Origin: Hyphomicrobiales bacterium
GTDB lineage: Bacteria > Pseudomonadota > Alphaproteobacteria > Rhizobiales > Rhizobiaceae
Assembly: GCA_900473045.1 (NCBI GenBank)
Contig: UCKS01000044.1
Coordinates: 1 to 46,666, forward strand
Length of the DNA: 46,666 bases
Reading direction: 5' to 3'
Notes under the pieces: model-generated
What the model saw: only the letters and a program-made list of their open reading frames with translations
What the model was told of the DNA's origin: nothing
Databases searched by the model: none
Part shown: positions 18,065 through 26,381 of the stretch, piece after piece
Layout of the letters: the number at the start of each line of letters is the position of its first letter
How positions within the stretch are numbered: the stretch's first letter is position 1
Translations under genes and position numbers: made by a program

Positions 18065-18852
18065 CATACGAGACCATCCGCGTCGCGGTTGACGGCAGAG
18101 GCGTGGCAACCCTGACACTGGCACGGCCGGACAAGCACAATGCCCTGTCCGGCACGATGATCGGCGAATTGACCACCGTGGCGAGATTGCTGGGTGGGGA
18201 TGCCGCCGTGCGGGCCGTCGTGCTGGCAGCCGAGGGCGCCAGCTTCTGTGCTGGTGGCGATCTCGGCTGGATGAAGGCTCAGATCGAGGCCGACCGGGCG
18301 GCGCGCATCAAGGAGGCCAGGCGGCTGGCTTTGATGTTCAAGGCGCTGAACGATCTGGAGAAGCCGGTTATTGCGTGCGTTCAGGGTAATGCGTTTGGCG
18401 GCGGTATCGGGCTTTTGTGCATTGCCGACGTGGCGGTGGCGGCCGATACGGCCAAGTTCGGACTGACGGAGACGCGTTTGGGGCTGATCCCGGCGACCAT
18501 CAGTCCCTACGTCGTGGCACGGATCGGCGAGGGACGGGCGCGGCCCTTGTTCATGTCCGGCAGGATTTTTGATCCGCAGGCAGCGCAGGCGGCGGGCCTT
18601 TTGACGCGCGTCGTGCCATCAGACGATCTCGATGCGGCGATCGAAGCGGAGATCATGCCCTATCTGCAGGTCGCACCCGGAGCCGTTGGGCAGTCCAAGG
18701 CGTTGGCGCGGTCGCTGGGCATGCCGATCAACGATGCCGTCATCGCCGCGACGATCGAGCGACTGGCCGATGTCTGGGAAACGGACGAGGCACGGGAAGG
18801 GATTTCTGCCTTTCTGGAAAAGCGCGAGCCTTGGTGGCGCAAACCAGTTTAA
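18061..18852 (+). CDS. Enoyl-CoA hydratase, probably methylglutaconyl-CoA hydratase
   Basis: Crotonase-family protein of 263 aa. It has the oxyanion-hole segments LAAEGASFCAGGDLGWM and ACVQGNAFGGGIGLLCIADVAVAA, and the active-site region FGLTETRLGLIPATISPYVVARIG. The last position of the operon supplies the one step otherwise missing (3-methylglutaconyl-CoA to HMG-CoA), which is the reason for the specific call; sequence alone only shows a hydratase/isomerase. ATGA overlap with hmgL. Confidence 0.85.
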   Translation: MTYETIRVAVDGRGVATLTLARPDKHNALSGTMIGELTTVARLLGGDAAVRAVVLAAEGASFCAGGDLGWMKAQIEADRAARIKEARRLALMFKALNDLEKPVIACVQGNAFGGGIGLLCIADVAVAADTAKFGLTETRLGLIPATISPYVVARIGEGRARPLFMSGRIFDPQAAQAAGLLTRVVPSDDLDAAIEAEIMPYLQVAPGAVGQSKALARSLGMPINDAVIAATIERLADVWETDEAREGISAFLEKREPWWRKPV

Positions 18853-18884
18853 TCACCGGTTGCGCTTGAAATACGCATGGTTTG

Positions 18885-18900
18885 AGCATATTTTGATGCT
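18885..18900. promoter_or_regulatory. Short inverted repeat before the antitoxin gene
   Basis: AGCAT and ATGCT arms six bases apart, 31 bp before the antitoxin start, in an AT-rich stretch that could hold the promoter. It may be the autoregulatory operator expected for an Xre-type antitoxin; this is inference. Confidence 0.3.
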
Positions 18901-18930
18901 GTACTTATCAAGATGTGTTAGGAAAATGTC

Positions 18931-19302
18931 ATGACAGCTTTGAGCTTCGATATGACGGCAAGCCGGTTCGGCGACGGGCAATCGCCGTTCCTGTCGGCTG
19001 ACCGCGTCTCCAAACAGCTCGGCGTCACCCTGTCGGAGCTTGCCCGGCTGATCGGCGTTGCCCGTAATACGCTGACGGCGAAATCGGGTGCGCGCAAGGT
19101 GGATCATGCCTTGAGCCATGTCGTGCGCATCCTTGCCATGGCCAGCGAAATGGCCGGCGACGAAAACCGCGCAACCATCTGGTTCAAGCATCAGCCGATC
19201 CCCGGCTGGGCGGGCAAGACCGCCTATGATCTGGTGAGCGAAGGCAAATCGGACAAGGTGCTGGCCTATCTCGAGGCGGTACGATCAGGCGTCTATGCCT
19301 GA
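18931..19302 (+). CDS. Antitoxin of Xre/MbcA/ParS family (DUF2384)
   Basis: Antitoxin of 123 aa partnering the RES toxin that follows. An N-terminal Xre-like helix-turn-helix (about 22-55, VSKQLGVTLSELARLIGVARNTL) is followed by the MbcA/ParS toxin-binding domain (about 65-123, with WFKHQPIPGWAGKTAYDLVSEGKSDKVLAYL). This pairing neutralises the toxin and normally represses the operon. Its stop overlaps the toxin start by eight bases, as usual for type II modules. Confidence 0.92.
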   Translation: MTALSFDMTASRFGDGQSPFLSADRVSKQLGVTLSELARLIGVARNTLTAKSGARKVDHALSHVVRILAMASEMAGDENRATIWFKHQPIPGWAGKTAYDLVSEGKSDKVLAYLEAVRSGVYA

Positions 19303-19810
19303 TAAAATCAGGGAGACGCTGACGCTGTGGCGGGCCTTCGTGCCGCAATGGGCGTTTGCGCCGCTTTCCGGCGAGGGGGCGGCGCGGTTTGGTGGCCGCT
19401 GGAACCCGGTCGGCGCTGCGACGATCTATGCGGCACGCGAACTTTCGACCGCCTGGGCAGAATACAATCAGGGTTTTGTCCAGCATCCGGCGCTGATAGC
19501 GCAGCTGGATCTGAAGGACGCCGCACTCGCTGACCTGACTGATCCCACGGTGCTCTCCCGCTTTGCCGTTGAGAACGATATTCATCTCTGCGAGTGGCGG
19601 ATGCTGCTCGATGACGGCAAGGTGCCACAGACGCATAAGCTGCGCCAACGGCTGATCGCCGAGGGATTCGACGGCGTCGTCTATCCATCCTTCATGTCGC
19701 CGGGCGGGACCTGCGTGGCGCTGTGGCGATGGAATGCCAAGGGCGCGCCGCGTCTCGACGTGGTCGATCCGGATGGCCGTTTGCCGAAGACCCCGGCATC
19801 CTGGGTTTGA
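19295..19810 (+). CDS. RES domain toxin (NAD+-degrading)
   Basis: Toxin of 171 aa of the RES family, members of which deplete NAD+ in the cell. Visible signatures are LWRAFVP, the ARFGGRWNPVG loop with Arg31 and Arg35, IYAARELSTAWAEY with Glu56, and VYPSFMSPGGTCVALW with Ser132/Ser135; these supply the Arg-Glu-Ser residues that name the family. The length is normal and nothing is missing, so the toxin is probably active. Co-transcribed with the antitoxin just upstream. Confidence 0.92.
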   Translation: MPDKIRETLTLWRAFVPQWAFAPLSGEGAARFGGRWNPVGAATIYAARELSTAWAEYNQGFVQHPALIAQLDLKDAALADLTDPTVLSRFAVENDIHLCEWRMLLDDGKVPQTHKLRQRLIAEGFDGVVYPSFMSPGGTCVALWRWNAKGAPRLDVVDPDGRLPKTPASWV

Positions 19811-19967
19811 CGGTTTTTTGCCGGTGACGCTCCTTGGATGAAAGCTGCGGCCGATGCGGCTGAAAACGAACGATTTTTCCCAAATAGTCTATAAAATAAA
19901 TAAACATAATTATCTAATCTCGCCGCCGCGATGTAATTTCCCTCTGTTTCCGGGGGAATAGCCGCGC

Positions 19968-20888
19968 ATGTCCGACACGCCATCCTACATCATCAAAATC
20001 CCGGCCCGTCGCGTGGAGTGGCCGACCGTCATTCTGATCGTTGTGATCTATGGCGGGTTTCTGGCGCTGACATTCTGGTGGCAATCGCTGCCGGTCGTTG
20101 CCGTTGCGCTGGCGGGTGGCTGGCTGGTTGCCTGGCAGGGGTCGCTGCAGCATGAGGTCATCCACGGGCATCCGACCGGCAATCAGCGTATCAACGATGC
20201 GATCGGCTCGATCCCCCTGTCGCTGTGGCTGCCCTATCCGATCTATCGCGAAAGCCATCTGGAGCATCACCGCGACGAGCATCTGACCGATCCGATCGAG
20301 GATCCGGAATCCTCCTATTTTACCCGGACCGCCTGGGAGCGGCTGGGATGGGTGGGAAAGCTGCTCGCTCACTGGAATACGACCTTGCTCGGGCGCCTGA
20401 CCATTGGGCCAGCCGTCATGCTGGTGAGCTTCCTGGCGCAGGAAGTGCGGCTGCTGCGGGCTGGCGAGCCTGGCCGGGCACGCATCTGGGCGGTGCATAT
20501 GATCAGTGTTGCAGCCGTGCTGGTCTGGGTCACGGTGATCTGCGGCATGCCGTTCTGGCTTTATTTCTTCGGGTTCGTCTATCTGGGTGCTGCGCTGACG
20601 CGGCTGCGGTCCTATGCCGAACATCGCTATGCTGAAAAGCACGAGGAGCGCACGGCGATTGTTGAGAACAGTCATCTTTTCGGGCTGCTGTTCCTCTACA
20701 ACAACCTGCATGTGCTGCATCACCTGAAGCCCGGTATTTCCTGGTACCGGCTGCCGTCGGTCTATCGCCGTCACCGCGAGGCGCTGATCGGCACCAATGG
20801 CGGGCTGGTCTATGACAGCTACTGGGACATCGCCCGGCGGTTTTTCCTGAAGCCTCATGACGACATCACGCATCCGAAGCATTCCTGA
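19968..20888 (+). CDS. Membrane fatty acid desaturase family protein
   Basis: Di-iron integral-membrane desaturase/hydroxylase-like enzyme of 306 aa. Histidine boxes are seen at H62-EVIH-GH68, H97-LEHH101 and H248-VLHH252, with His219/His225 as further candidates, between hydrophobic segments at about 20-60, 80-92, 140-160 and 175-210. The substrate (acyl lipid or another hydrocarbon) cannot be told. The ATG at 19968 has a GGGGGAA stretch upstream and an AT-rich stretch at 19880-19920 that may hold the promoter. The PhnD-like gene follows after about 80 bp on the same strand. Confidence 0.86.
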   Translation: MSDTPSYIIKIPARRVEWPTVILIVVIYGGFLALTFWWQSLPVVAVALAGGWLVAWQGSLQHEVIHGHPTGNQRINDAIGSIPLSLWLPYPIYRESHLEHHRDEHLTDPIEDPESSYFTRTAWERLGWVGKLLAHWNTTLLGRLTIGPAVMLVSFLAQEVRLLRAGEPGRARIWAVHMISVAAVLVWVTVICGMPFWLYFFGFVYLGAALTRLRSYAEHRYAEKHEERTAIVENSHLFGLLFLYNNLHVLHHLKPGISWYRLPSVYRRHREALIGTNGGLVYDSYWDIARRFFLKPHDDITHPKHS

Positions 20889-20970
20889 ATGTGCGATCGC
20901 GTCCATATCTGGCGATACGGTACTGGCGGGATTGTGGTAGTCACGCCTGTCGCTTGTGAAAGTCCCTGAA

Positions 20971-21780
20971 ATGCGCCTTGCCAGCCTTGCCATGTACATC
21001 AGTCCGCCACCGCTCGCCGAAGCGACTGCCGTCCTGTGGAATTTCCTCAGTGAAGCGTTGAAGCGGGCAGGGCTCGACGAGGTTCCGGTCACACTGGATG
21101 ACGCCGTGGACTATCATCAGGCCTGGACGCGGCCCGACCTGCTGCTCGCCCAGACCTGCGGTTTTCCCTATGTCAAGCATCTGCGCGGCAAGGTGCGGCT
21201 GGTGGCAACGCCGGTCTATGACCATCCGGGCTGCGACGGGCCGTCGATGCTCAGCTTCATTGTCGTGGCCAAGAACAGTGCCGTCCAGTCGCTGGAAAAC
21301 CTGCGTGGCACGCGGGCGGCGATCAACCAGCCCGATAGCAATTCCGGCTCCAACCTGTTTCGCGCCGCCATCGCGCCACTTGCACGCAATGGCCGGTTCT
21401 TTTCCTCGGTGATCGAAACCGGCGGCCACCGCAACAGCATTGCGGCGATCAGCGACGGCAAGGCGGATGTCGCGGCGATCGACTGCATCACCTATGGCAA
21501 CGTGCTGCGGTTTGATCCAGCGAGCCTGGCCGGTGTCCGGATTCTGGCCGAGACAGCCAACGGGCCAGGATTGCCGTCCATCACCCGGGCGGATGTCTCC
21601 GATGTGGAGGTGGCGCTCATGAGGCAGGCCCTGCAACGGGCTATCGTCGAGCCGTCGTTGGCAACCGCCCGCGACGTGCTTCGGCTCAAGGGTTTTGCCG
21701 TCCTCGCCGACGCCGATTATGAACCGCTGGCCGAACTTGAGCGACAGGCGCAGCGGTTGGGCTATCCCACAATCGCTTGA
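20971..21780 (+). CDS. PhnD-like phosphate/phosphonate-type binding protein without signal peptide
   Basis: Periplasmic-binding-protein fold (PhnD/TauA type) of 269 aa. Recognisable segments are LLLAQTCGFPYVKHL, the ligand-loop sequence LRGTRAAINQPDSNSGSNLFR, and GKADVAAIDCITYGNV. There is no signal peptide or lipobox, so it may act in the cytoplasm, perhaps as a sensor or an enzyme of the NMT1 type. Start: ATG 20971 is preferred; GTG 20956 would add five residues. No ABC permease or ATPase gene is adjacent. This is the last gene of the compact chromosomal segment before the accessory region. Confidence 0.8.
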   Translation: MRLASLAMYISPPPLAEATAVLWNFLSEALKRAGLDEVPVTLDDAVDYHQAWTRPDLLLAQTCGFPYVKHLRGKVRLVATPVYDHPGCDGPSMLSFIVVAKNSAVQSLENLRGTRAAINQPDSNSGSNLFRAAIAPLARNGRFFSSVIETGGHRNSIAAISDGKADVAAIDCITYGNVLRFDPASLAGVRILAETANGPGLPSITRADVSDVEVALMRQALQRAIVEPSLATARDVLRLKGFAVLADADYEPLAELERQAQRLGYPTIA

Positions 21781-22160
21781 TGCAGAACGGCGTTGACACT
21801 CTTTCCGATGCGGTGACATCAATCTACTTGACAATGCTCTTTTGGTTTGTCGTTGAAGCCGATTGTGATCATTGTTTTCATTGCCTAATTTTCAGGTGCC
21901 TCACCACAGCCACACTCGTTTTGTGCCAATAGGTTTTTCACGCTCGAAAAACGCCATTTTTCGACGTCGCAAAGTTCAAGACGGTGGCGACTAGGAATGA
22001 TGTGTTCGGTGCGATGGCGTCCTGAATATCACGTTGGCTTGCCGGCTTTCAGACGGGCGGTCTCCGCTCCTGTGTTCGCGAGGAGCTCGCTTTGCTTGCG
22101 TACGAACGAAGGCTTGACTATGTTGGAGGCAATTGCGGAATTTGCCTACAACAGATCGCA
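21781..22160. other. 380-bp gap at the start of the accessory region
   Basis: No gene is supported. Base use becomes less GC-rich from here. A small hairpin around CGAAAAACGCCATTTTTCG (21957-21975) is present. The sequence ACTAGGAATGATGTGTTC at 21990-22007 resembles, in inverted orientation, ACTAGTAATATGTGTTC at the far side of the transposition genes (plus-strand 29912-29928); see the rejected list. Confidence 0.4.
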
Positions 22161-22572
22161 ATGATATACATCGAAGACCTTCCGATCTTATTGCAAACGC
22201 TTTACTCGGACCTGGTGCAACGCGCTTGGTCAGGGAACCTGTCTGCGCTGACATCTGGCGGAGGATCGACGTATTGCCGAGGTCAAGGGACGGCTTTACT
22301 GGCACTGGCAACCTCCGACCGACCAGAATGGCAAACGGCCGTCGGCGCGATACATTGGTCCTGAAAACGAGCAGACCCGCGCGCATCTGGAGCAGTTGAA
22401 TGGTCGCGCGGCGAGTTTACGTGAACGGCTCCATATTGTCCGGGCATGTCGCTCAGCGCGTCTTCCGGTGCCACACACAATGTCAGGCGATGTCATGGCT
22501 GCGATGGCGGAAGCAGGGGTATTCATGGAAAATGGGTTGTTCTACCTCGCAGCGTTGAAGTCGACCTCATAA
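22161..22572 (+). pseudogene. Decayed GSU2403-type nucleotidyltransferase fragment
   Basis: Reading ATG 22161 (MIYIEDLPILLQTLYSDL) to about 22260 and then, one frame on, from 22261 (DRRIAEVKGRLYWHWQPP) to a stop at 22570-22572 gives an N-terminal piece of about 135 aa of the GSU2403 family nucleotidyltransferase-fold proteins (KGRxYWxxQP followed by RYIGPENEQTRAHLEQL). Two lesions are visible: a frameshift near 22260 and early termination, since family members are much longer and keep their catalytic domain downstream. The call is from remembered family appearance. Confidence 0.6.
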
Positions 22573-22802
22573 TTGTCGGTGGATGCAGGTTCATAAACCC
22601 CCTCATAGGGCTCAAAAACCTCGTGATCATCGAATGGTACGCGGGCTTCGGCGTCAGGCTCTTGATCGAAGTGGTGTTCGGTTCGGGCGTTGTAGTCTTC
22701 TATGCCATAATCACAGCATGACGCAGCTACGCTGATGTTTGTGATCTGTCGGCGCGCCCTCTCGACGTCACCTCGGAACCTTGCGCTTCGTTAAGGAGGT
22801 TT

Positions 22803-23300
22803 TTGCAAATTTTTACAGGTGCCGCAAATGAGCTTGCGGCCGGCGAACCAGAAGTTAAGGATGAAAGCTCAGGTCCGTTTGAAAGCTCTATCTTGAAAAA
22901 GTCCAGCACAATTCGTCTTGGTGGCTATAGGCTTCAGTTCGAAGCGCCGCCGCCTCCACTCCCGCAGTCCGTTTCAAGCCCAGAAGCTTGTGCTGCCGTA
23001 GAATCCTTTTGCAAGCACCTCGACGAGCTTGACGAGCAGACGGTGGAGATGCTCGAAGTCTCGGACATGGGCATCAAGTTCCGGCGACGCGCTGGACGAA
23101 GAAAGCCGGACGCGGTTTTTGTCGACCTGGGCCTTCTTGGCTCCAAGGCAACGTCAAACAACGTAATGGCGGCTTTTCAACAGAGGCGCATCCGCAAAAA
23201 TCTTGAGGACATTTTTGATGCGGTCAGGTCCGGGGAACTTTCCGAGGTGAAATTTAACGCGTCGATGATTTCCGGTGCGGTGTACGTCGCGATCCGCTAA
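22803..23300 (+). CDS. Unrecognised accessory protein
   Basis: Open frame of 165 aa with codon use unlike the chromosomal genes to the left. The N-terminal third is polar and ends in a proline run (EAPPPPLPQ, about 49-57). The rest is helical-looking (EACAAVESFCKHLDELDEQTVEMLEV, NNVMAAFQQRRIRKNLEDIFDAV) with a basic stretch KFRRRAGRRKPD. No signal peptide or membrane segment. No ATG or GTG starts the frame; TTG 22803 lies only three bases after a perfect AAGGAGG, and ATT 22809 would be better spaced, so the start is unsettled. Gap 22573-22802 holds nothing certain. It may be cargo of the neighbouring transposon. Confidence 0.5.
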   Translation: MQIFTGAANELAAGEPEVKDESSGPFESSILKKSSTIRLGGYRLQFEAPPPPLPQSVSSPEACAAVESFCKHLDELDEQTVEMLEVSDMGIKFRRRAGRRKPDAVFVDLGLLGSKATSNNVMAAFQQRRIRKNLEDIFDAVRSGELSEVKFNASMISGAVYVAIR

Positions 23301-23330
23301 ACTCGCTAGTACTTCTCCGGCACGGTCCAG

Positions 23331-23546
23331 GTCATTTAAGCGCTGTTTAACTACTGCTGGTGCTTTGAAGGCTCCTTAAAGGTTTGCAAGGCGCCTTTGC
23401 AAGCCTTTCCAACTTGGCGACCTCGCGGCCACTTATTTAAACTGGCGCTGGTGGCGAGACCGCAAGCGATTGTCACCGCGGGTCTGCCCACGAGAAAGGC
23501 GAACAACGCGATCTCGCCGCCACTATTTAGGTGCACCAGGCAGGAA
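23331..23546. repeat. Cluster of degenerate direct repeats beyond the 3' end of tniQ
   Basis: GCGACCTCGCGGCCACT at 23417-23433, followed by TATTTA, recurs as GCGATCTCGCCGCCACT at 23508-23524, followed by ATTTA, 91 bp away. A related TTTAA..GCTGGTG motif occurs at 23346-23362 and 23436-23453. A bulged hairpin TTTGCAAGG/CCTTTGCAA sits at 23383-23402. The whole 277-bp gap between convergent genes is repeat-like. Candidate transposase-binding end of the element, or a terminator region; not decided. Confidence 0.45.
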
Positions 23547-23577
23547 CGAACGAGACACGATCTTCCGCAAGTCGGAG

Positions 23578-25395
23578 CTAGCCGTCAATTAAGTGCGCAA
23601 CATCACCTCGCCGGAAGAATGCCAATGTGCGTCCTGCGGGCTCGCAAGCCGGTCTAATCCCTTGGCTATCCAGCAACTTTTGCGCGCTGCGAGTTGAAAG
23701 CATGATTTTAGCAGCCACCTCCGTGAGGTGGATGTTGGCTGCCACGAATTGGTCGACCGCTTCTTGCGTAACAAGCAGCTTTTTGGCATGCGTGAAAGGA
23801 GCACGCGATTTTTCAGCGTTCAAACAACCACTTTTAACCAGGTCACGGACGGTAGCGTCGCTTGTGCCAAGGATTTTAGCGACCTGGTCGAGCTCAATAA
23901 AACGTTCGGCGACACTATCAAATTTGCGTCTCTCTCGAGTGCCACCAAAGGCCGCCCGAACCTCGCCCGCGTCAACCCGCAAGTTGGGCAGAATGCGCTT
24001 TTCATTGACGGTGCATAAACTCGAGAACACCCGATCCCTCGCCAATCGCACAACTTCCTCAAAGCTACACTGAGCGGCTCTGGCAGCTTGGGCAAGGCTG
24101 GAAAGACCGGCCGTCCTATTTACAACCGGCGTTCGCTCGAAGAGAGCGTCTTTCAGGGCCTCGATGTCTAGCGGATGAAGCTTGTAGTAGTTTGATTGCA
24201 ATTGTCGTCCCGGATGCACTGGGAAGGTATTGGAGCGCCTCAAATCTCTGACGAGGGTGAGAGAGATACCCAGCATGGCAGCAGCGTTTGCGTCGCTGAC
24301 AGACTCTCTGGCAGAATTCAAAAGCGGCGCGGAGCGATCGGCGTCGAACCAGAATTGTTGATTGCTCTCTGTGGGTTCCGATACCAGTCCAGCCCTTAAA
24401 ACAATCGCGCGAACCTTTTGTTCGGTAAGGCTATACTGCCTGCTGGCCGAAACGACGGAATGAAGCACTCTACGCTCGACAGGCCGCACAAAGACGTCAT
24501 CGGTGCCCAAGGGCAGGTGTCGGACGGCAATATCCTGAAATAACGTGATCAACTTATCAAATTCAGGGCGTTTTCGATTGGATCGAAGCCACGTCAGCAA
24601 CGGACCAAAAATGCTCTGGAAGTTGTGTGTCACGGGGCGTGAGTGCGAGATGACATCGATAGCAGCCGCTTCGATCGCGTTCGGCCCACTCGCAGCTACC
24701 ACGAACCCAGCATCGGCTTCGTTCTGCTCAACAGACGGCACACCATTCTGGCTTAGGAAACCGCCAAACGCTTGGCAAAGATCCTGCACAACGTAGAGTT
24801 CAATGGTGTCAAGGAAGCCGTTTGTCACCCTGCTGGCCAGCCGGTCTGATACATAGATTTCGAAAAGGGTTGCTTGCGTAGAGCCATGGACTTGGGCTTT
24901 CTGCGCGATCTCTTCGTGGTACCGTTCGATGAACCGCGCGAAGTCGTGTTCGTGATCACCACGTTGAGACAACAGCAATTTGTTACCGTGGACGACACAG
25001 TGCTGAATTCCCGGGGCAAGCCATTGGTACCGTGCGTATGGACGAGACACGGGCCGCCCAATCCCATTGGCCAAGTCCTCCCGGATGCAACGCGGACAAA
25101 AAGTATGATGCCGCGCTCGGTGCGGTTGCCTACGAACTGTGTTACCCCCAAAAGAACAGAGTGTACGGCTGGTCGGTTTGACCGTAAACCTATCAAGATC
25201 ACCCACGGCAACTCCTGACAAATCGGAAAGAAGCTTAATCGCGTGGATATCCCCACTTGAGATCGCTGCCGCTTTTAAACCGATATGACTTAGAAACTGG
25301 CTGAGAGAGGAAAAGCCGTTCGCGGCAGCAAGACGGGAGGCCAGACTTAGGGGCGTTTCATCCGAGTGGAATTTGACGGTCATCGGCAACTGCAT
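23578..25395 (-). CDS. tniQ: TniQ family target-selection protein
   Basis: Protein of 605 aa. The N-terminal TniQ domain (about 5-170) begins with FHSDETPLSLASRLAAANG and carries the zinc-finger pattern C100-PRC103 and C133-VVH136. The remainder has repeated helix-turn-helix-like segments (SVSDANAAAMLGISLTLVRDLRR, VAKILGTSDATVRDLVKSGCLN, AAKIMLSTRSAQKLLDSQG), as in TnsD-like proteins that read a DNA target. The length is closer to TnsD-type than to the short TniQ of CRISPR-linked elements. It follows tnsC by six bases. Start 25395 is used; Met at 25383 is equally possible. Confidence 0.85.
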   Translation of the reverse strand: MQLPMTVKFHSDETPLSLASRLAAANGFSSLSQFLSHIGLKAAAISSGDIHAIKLLSDLSGVAVGDLDRFTVKPTSRTLCSFGGNTVRRQPHRARHHTFCPRCIREDLANGIGRPVSRPYARYQWLAPGIQHCVVHGNKLLLSQRGDHEHDFARFIERYHEEIAQKAQVHGSTQATLFEIYVSDRLASRVTNGFLDTIELYVVQDLCQAFGGFLSQNGVPSVEQNEADAGFVVAASGPNAIEAAAIDVISHSRPVTHNFQSIFGPLLTWLRSNRKRPEFDKLITLFQDIAVRHLPLGTDDVFVRPVERRVLHSVVSASRQYSLTEQKVRAIVLRAGLVSEPTESNQQFWFDADRSAPLLNSARESVSDANAAAMLGISLTLVRDLRRSNTFPVHPGRQLQSNYYKLHPLDIEALKDALFERTPVVNRTAGLSSLAQAARAAQCSFEEVVRLARDRVFSSLCTVNEKRILPNLRVDAGEVRAAFGGTRERRKFDSVAERFIELDQVAKILGTSDATVRDLVKSGCLNAEKSRAPFTHAKKLLVTQEAVDQFVAANIHLTEVAAKIMLSTRSAQKLLDSQGIRPACEPAGRTLAFFRRGDVAHLIDG

Positions 25396-25401
25396 CTCTA
25401 A

Positions 25402-26370
25402 CTACTTCCTCTTCCGTTTGGGGCCATTAAGATCAGCGAGGGCATTCTGCGGCTTGATGTCGGCCCAGGCTTTCGATGAGAAGACATTGTCGTCAGGCAG
25501 GCAGCCTCTATGCAGCTCGTATCGACGGGCGAAGTGCTTTGGTTCGAGCATTCGGTGCTCGTTTTTCAAAGCAAGGAAGCAAGCTTCCTGTACAGTCTCG
25601 ATTGACGTTCCATAAGCCGCGGTGCTCGCGATCGAGATGCGGCCGATAAAATCCTCCTCCAAGATCTTTTCAGAAAGCTCAAGACCACACAGCTCAACGG
25701 CCACCTTTCTGACAACACTTCTCATAACCTCGATGTCTGCCGGAAGGACAAGATCACCGAAACGACAGACATGGGCTCTTTTGCTGAGCTGATCATCATC
25801 AGTATCGAGAAGCGTCGCCAAGGTATCGACCCCACTGTAGATTGTATGAAGCGGCCACTCCGGCGTTTGCACCAGGGATTTTAGCTGCACCTGCATTTGC
25901 ATGACGGCATACGGCGTTTTGTGTTTCATCAGGTCCTGCGCCTCATCGACGTGCAGATAGGTCACGCCATGCTGCGGCAGAACGCTTTTGATGACTCCTA
26001 AGGCGAAAGCAGGCTTCATTCCCGGATTCTCCGGCAACTTCAATTTCTTGAGAATACGGTTGCAAAGGTTGACGATACCCCCTTCCTCCGCTTCAACGCT
26101 GAGAAGGGGCATCACCAACTCGCCGTACTCGTTTTCATGGGGCTGGAACTCCGGAAGCCGGGCAAAAAGCTTCTCCAACGAATACGATTTGCCGCTACCC
26201 GATCTGCCGATAACGAAGAGGGATCGCTTGCGCGACCCCCGTCCTTTACCGATGTCGCCGACGTTCTCGATCATCTCGCGAACCTGCGATTCAAGTTTGG
26301 CGTCTCTCGTGTTCGAGATGGAATGATCGCGAACGCGCGCTCGGAGTTCGCTCAATTTTTCGTCGTTCAT
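25402..26370 (-). CDS. tnsC: TnsC/TniB family AAA+ transposition ATPase
   Basis: AAA+ regulator of 322 aa that links target complex and transposase. Walker A is GRSGSGKS (residues 55-62); Walker B is VTYLHVDEAQDL with Asp142 and Glu143. Sensor-like sequences follow (PLHTIYSGVDTLATLL and SKRAHVCRFGDLVLP). The start at 26370 is chosen because GGGGAG lies six bases upstream; an in-frame ATG at 26391 overlaps the end of tnsB by ten bases. Confidence 0.88.
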   Translation of the reverse strand: MNDEKLSELRARVRDHSISNTRDAKLESQVREMIENVGDIGKGRGSRKRSLFVIGRSGSGKSYSLEKLFARLPEFQPHENEYGELVMPLLSVEAEEGGIVNLCNRILKKLKLPENPGMKPAFALGVIKSVLPQHGVTYLHVDEAQDLMKHKTPYAVMQMQVQLKSLVQTPEWPLHTIYSGVDTLATLLDTDDDQLSKRAHVCRFGDLVLPADIEVMRSVVRKVAVELCGLELSEKILEEDFIGRISIASTAAYGTSIETVQEACFLALKNEHRMLEPKHFARRYELHRGCLPDDNVFSSKAWADIKPQNALADLNGPKRKRK

Positions 26371-26381
26371 GAGTTCTCCCC

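Noticed and set aside
22727..22909. Small minus-strand frame of 60 codons overlapping the 22803 gene
   Set aside because: Overlaps a better supported plus-strand frame and lacks a ribosome site.
23331..23546. Repeats considered as a CRISPR array
   Set aside because: Only two imperfect copies of the long repeat with irregular spacing and no cas genes; not an array.
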